DNA of 64,000 nt. Origin: Pandoraea oxalativorans. Its GTDB lineage: Bacteria; Pseudomonadota; Gammaproteobacteria; Burkholderiales; Burkholderiaceae. The translations under genes were made by a program, and so were the position numbers. The notes beneath the pieces were generated by a model, which was not told the DNA's origin, did not search any database, and saw only the letters and a list, made by a program, of their open reading frames with translations. Of the stretch, positions 61,151-64,000 are shown one piece after another; the stretch's first letter is position 1; every line of letters begins with the position of its first letter. Where the stretch lies: NCBI RefSeq assembly GCF_000972785.3, contig NZ_CP011253.3, positions 1,240,001-1,304,000 on the forward strand, written 5' to 3'.

Positions 61151-64000
61151 CTAGATCCTGAACGCCTCGCGCACCGGGACATAGTTATCGATGTCGCGGA
61201 ATAACGGCATGTCGCCCAACGTCCGGGCGTCGATCTCCGCAACGTCTATCGAATAGTCGCCCGCCTCATTGAGCCGGATCCCGTATTCCGACACCACATC
61301 CTGCAGATGGGTGTTCACCAGATTCGTCAATTCCTCACGGTCTGAGTGGGTCACGATTCCCACGGCCGGGTCCATAAATACGTATTCGGAATTGCCGGTG
61401 GACGACAGTCGTCGACCAAGCAAAAGCGTGCGGCTTCCCGCCGTAATCTCGAACAGACGCGTCGTGTCCTGCGCCCCATCGAGCAGCGTCTCGATGCGGG
61501 ACCCGGCGACGAGATCGGGCGGTCGGGGAAGGTAGGGAATGTCGCCGATGCCCAGTACGGCGAGATCCTGAGCAAAGACTTCGGAGGCCGACGGAGACAG
61601 TTGCGCATACGCATTGAATTGATTTGCGACGGATTCGGCACGGCCGTAATACGCCGCGACGGCGGATGCGCGTAGCAAGCCGGTGCGCAGATGGCTGAGA
61701 TAGTGGCGAAAGCGCTGTGTGATCGGCATATAGAGGGCGCCGACCTCCCTTGCCTGTGCGGGCAGTCGGGCCACGGAGATCGTCGCCGCGGCATCGACGG
61801 CGTTCTGCAGTTCGTTGATCCGACCGGCGAGTGTGCCCAACGCTTCCGGGGTTCGTATCGTACGGTCGACGAATTGCAGCTTGAGCAGACGGAGCTCGGA
61901 AACGGTAGCATCAACGGGGCTTGTGCGCAGCGATGCGGTATCGGAATACGCACGTATCGCGTTCTCGAACACCGGGTCGTGTCTATTGCGCCAGGCATCG
62001 TAACGTTCCAAAAAATTCTGATCGATGCGCCACGCGACGGTTGGCTCCTCCAGCACCGGCTGGAGCAAATCGGCCGACGTCGCCACGTGCCACCGTCCGT
62101 CGGATCCCAGTCGCATGAACGGGGCGTCCGAAGCGGTGGCAGCCGTACCGCCGGGGGGAACCAGACGAAAGTGCCCGACCGTGTTGTCGAACTCGACATA
62201 AGCGCGCGTCGACGAATCGATCGCGGCGTACAGGCGTCCGTCGGTGCGATGCAAACCCAGAATGAGTTCCTCACCGATGACGGGCGGTTGCGACACGAAG
62301 TAATTGAATCGGGGGGAGCCGGTGATGAAGGCGAGTGCGGGAAATCGCGAAGCCACGGCAACCTGCGCCAGGACCGCCGAGGCCAAGGATTGCCACGCCT
62401 GCCGGTGCAGCTTCTTATCTCCGGTCAGAAGTGCCACGCCTTCGCCTACGAAACCGACGCTGAAGTCGACCATGGAAATGGCGGTGCCGACAGGTTGGGC
62501 GGCGGGAAACGCCCACGATGCAAAGCCAACCGCCAGATCCAGTTTCGACAGATAGTCCATGGCCTTGAGAAACGCCCGGCGACGCGGGATCTGCTCTTTT
62601 GCCCACGAACCGTGCGGCGATTGCGCTTCGTATGCCGAAGTGAGCAGTGTGAAGGTGTCGGGCTCGCTCGGCACGGGTTGTCCCATCGCATCGAGCTTTG
62701 CATCGACAAGCCATTCGTCGTCGAGCGATGGTGGACTAAAGCCGCTCGCAAGCTGACGGCGAGCGTCGTCGTCCGCGGTTTGCTGTTGAAACCAGTCTTC
62801 AAGTTTCGCCCGGCTTTCAAAACCGTGAACTTCCGGCCCGTCAGGATATGCGGCAATCAGAAGCACCGATGGCCGATCTTCAGCCCAGACAGCCATCAGT
62901 GTGGAATTGCGCCCCTTCACGCGCAGCCATTCGCGTTTTACTTTCGGTGAGATCATTTCGTGAGACAGCTGCGTCTCGTAGAAGCGATTCAGGTCGATCG
63001 GGCCCGCGATGCGCGCCGCCAGATGCCGCGCTTCGACCGAAAGTTCGCCGCTCGCGCGTTGAAGCCAGACCTGCGCAATGAACTCGCTCTTGAGCACCTG
63101 ACGAACCGTGTTACGCGATGTCGACCAAAAGTGGTCGAGCGCGTCGTAAATGCGCTTTTCCGGTGGGCCCTCGGCCAGTTTGCCGACGATGGCGGCAGCA
63201 TCGGGAAATGGGCTGTCGGATGCCCAGTCCTGCGTCTCGGGGCGCAGCGTTCCCTCAGGAGAGCGTCTGAGCAGCGGGCCTGTCGCGACGGCGTCGGGCA
63301 CCCGTAGTTTGTAGAGTGTGGCCGCCGTGACGGAAATCGGGGCGGCGGAGCCCTCTATGCGCACGTACAACGTGTGCGGGTCGGTGTTGCTCAGACCGGC
63401 GCGATCCAGCACGTTTTTTGCAAAGTCCTGTGCCATACGATGGATGTCCGGCATCGCTGTCGACAATTGCGCGCGACGCGTCTGGATGCGGCTGATGCTG
63501 CCGATCTGCGCCAGTGAGATCACGGCACTGTGCCGCGATGCCGGAAGGCCCGCGTCGACTCGCTCGCGTCGCGCCGTTTCGAGTGCGTCTTCCACGACTG
63601 ACGTGGCGGAGCCACTCAACCAGTTTGTGTATTGCCTGATCCTATGGCCGGTTGCGACAGCCATGGCTTTGAGCGGGGCTTCGGCGCGCATGACGTCAAG
63701 CGTGGCGTGGTTTGCCATCCGCATGGGATCGGCGTGCGCGACGGGGCTTAATGCGACAGGCGGGGCATTGGCGAGTCCTGTACCAATGACGGATTGTGGC
63801 AACCGTTCGAGAAGCACGTCTTTTAGACCGCCGACATTTTTTTCGATGGCTTCCGCCATCTTCTCCGGGGATGAAAAAGCACGCCACGCCTGGGCGTCGC
63901 CCATGAGATAGAGCAGCGTCAATCCGCCGTGCGCACGCTCGAGAACAACGAAAGTCCCGGCGGGGACGAATGTCTGTTTACGGCTGCCCTGGGTGAGTTT
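61151..64000 (-). CDS. Large dermonecrotic-toxin-like (DUF6543-type) protein, 5' truncated by window
   Basis: At least 949 residues. The frame is open through the right edge, so the N-terminus is missing. The visible part starts KLTQGSRKQTFVPAGTFVVL and contains long helical regions, a hydrophobic segment (LAVGFASWAFPAAQPVGTAI, MVDFSVGFVGEGVALL) and the motif PRFNYFVSQPPVIGEELILG. It ends VPVREAFRI. The pattern matches the very large DUF6543 dermonecrotic-toxin-like proteins of Pseudomonas and Burkholderiales, which are probably delivered to eukaryotic cells. The assignment rests on general resemblance, and catalytic residues were not identified. It is convergent with the sulfur operon. Confidence 0.7.
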   Translation of the reverse strand, partial: KLTQGSRKQTFVPAGTFVVLERAHGGLTLLYLMGDAQAWRAFSSPEKMAEAIEKNVGGLKDVLLERLPQSVIGTGLANAPPVALSPVAHADPMRMANHATLDVMRAEAPLKAMAVATGHRIRQYTNWLSGSATSVVEDALETARRERVDAGLPASRHSAVISLAQIGSISRIQTRRAQLSTAMPDIHRMAQDFAKNVLDRAGLSNTDPHTLYVRIEGSAAPISVTAATLYKLRVPDAVATGPLLRRSPEGTLRPETQDWASDSPFPDAAAIVGKLAEGPPEKRIYDALDHFWSTSRNTVRQVLKSEFIAQVWLQRASGELSVEARHLAARIAGPIDLNRFYETQLSHEMISPKVKREWLRVKGRNSTLMAVWAEDRPSVLLIAAYPDGPEVHGFESRAKLEDWFQQQTADDDARRQLASGFSPPSLDDEWLVDAKLDAMGQPVPSEPDTFTLLTSAYEAQSPHGSWAKEQIPRRRAFLKAMDYLSKLDLAVGFASWAFPAAQPVGTAISMVDFSVGFVGEGVALLTGDKKLHRQAWQSLASAVLAQVAVASRFPALAFITGSPRFNYFVSQPPVIGEELILGLHRTDGRLYAAIDSSTRAYVEFDNTVGHFRLVPPGGTAATASDAPFMRLGSDGRWHVATSADLLQPVLEEPTVAWRIDQNFLERYDAWRNRHDPVFENAIRAYSDTASLRTSPVDATVSELRLLKLQFVDRTIRTPEALGTLAGRINELQNAVDAAATISVARLPAQAREVGALYMPITQRFRHYLSHLRTGLLRASAVAAYYGRAESVANQFNAYAQLSPSASEVFAQDLAVLGIGDIPYLPRPPDLVAGSRIETLLDGAQDTTRLFEITAGSRTLLLGRRLSSTGNSEYVFMDPAVGIVTHSDREELTNLVNTHLQDVVSEYGIRLNEAGDYSIDVAEIDARTLGDMPLFRDIDNYVPVREAFRI

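Noticed and set aside
1..64000. CRISPR array
   Set aside because: No regularly spaced repeats of the right length were seen; the only short regular repeats are the two iterons and the 3x10-bp tandem repeat.

Overview
The window is GC-rich DNA from a Burkholderiales bacterium. Gene content suggests Pandoraea or a close Burkholderiaceae relative: a DUF4148 small exported protein, a Burkholderia-type porin, an assimilatory sulfate cluster, and many IclR/LysR/AraC-controlled aromatic-catabolism genes. The genus is an inference from content only.

Layout. 0-3.5 kb: the end of a gluconate-type permease gene, then a two-gene ATPase plus small-partner cassette of unknown function that resembles an anti-phage module. 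A complete ISL3-family insertion sequence with 8-bp target duplication follows. 3.5-10.3 kb: an Hsp70-like ATPase, a DHA2 drug exporter, an atypical P450 divergent from an ArsR-type regulator, a DUF4148 protein and a duplicated outer-membrane barrel.

10.5-34 kb: a large catabolic region. An IclR regulator and a NicC/salicylate-hydroxylase-like flavin monooxygenase are followed by a porin and then a long forward gene run. That run holds an SsuABC-type transporter, two SDRs, a cupin, an alpha/beta hydrolase, a second IclR, a TPP enzyme, an aspartate-dehydrogenase-like protein, an aldehyde dehydrogenase, two small proteins, a Rieske oxygenase, a RidA-like protein, a ferredoxin reductase and an extradiol dioxygenase. 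After a glutathione peroxidase and an AraC regulator come a second Rieske oxygenase and a paralogous binding protein. The porin and the transporter share an upstream palindromic motif, which implies co-regulation. The transporter ATPase gene carries a one-base deletion. The substrate is unknown; a (hetero)aromatic, possibly nitrogen-containing acid fits best.

34-42 kb: a TPR/glycosyltransferase-like protein, a lipoprotein hydrolase and two oxidoreductase/AraC units. 42-49.6 kb: an accessory island against a tRNA-Leu(CAA) gene. It holds a T6SS PAAR operon split by an IS256-family element (9-bp duplication), a frameshifted effector-like gene, and a chromosomal IncQ-type RepC replication gene with two iterons and an AlpA-like regulator.

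49.7-64 kb: a branched-chain-amino-acid-type binding protein, a three-gene outer-membrane-protein operon behind a strikingly AT-rich leader, CysB with a divergent TauE-cysH-cysD-cysN-cobA assimilation cluster, and the 3' part of a very large toxin-like gene running off the right edge.
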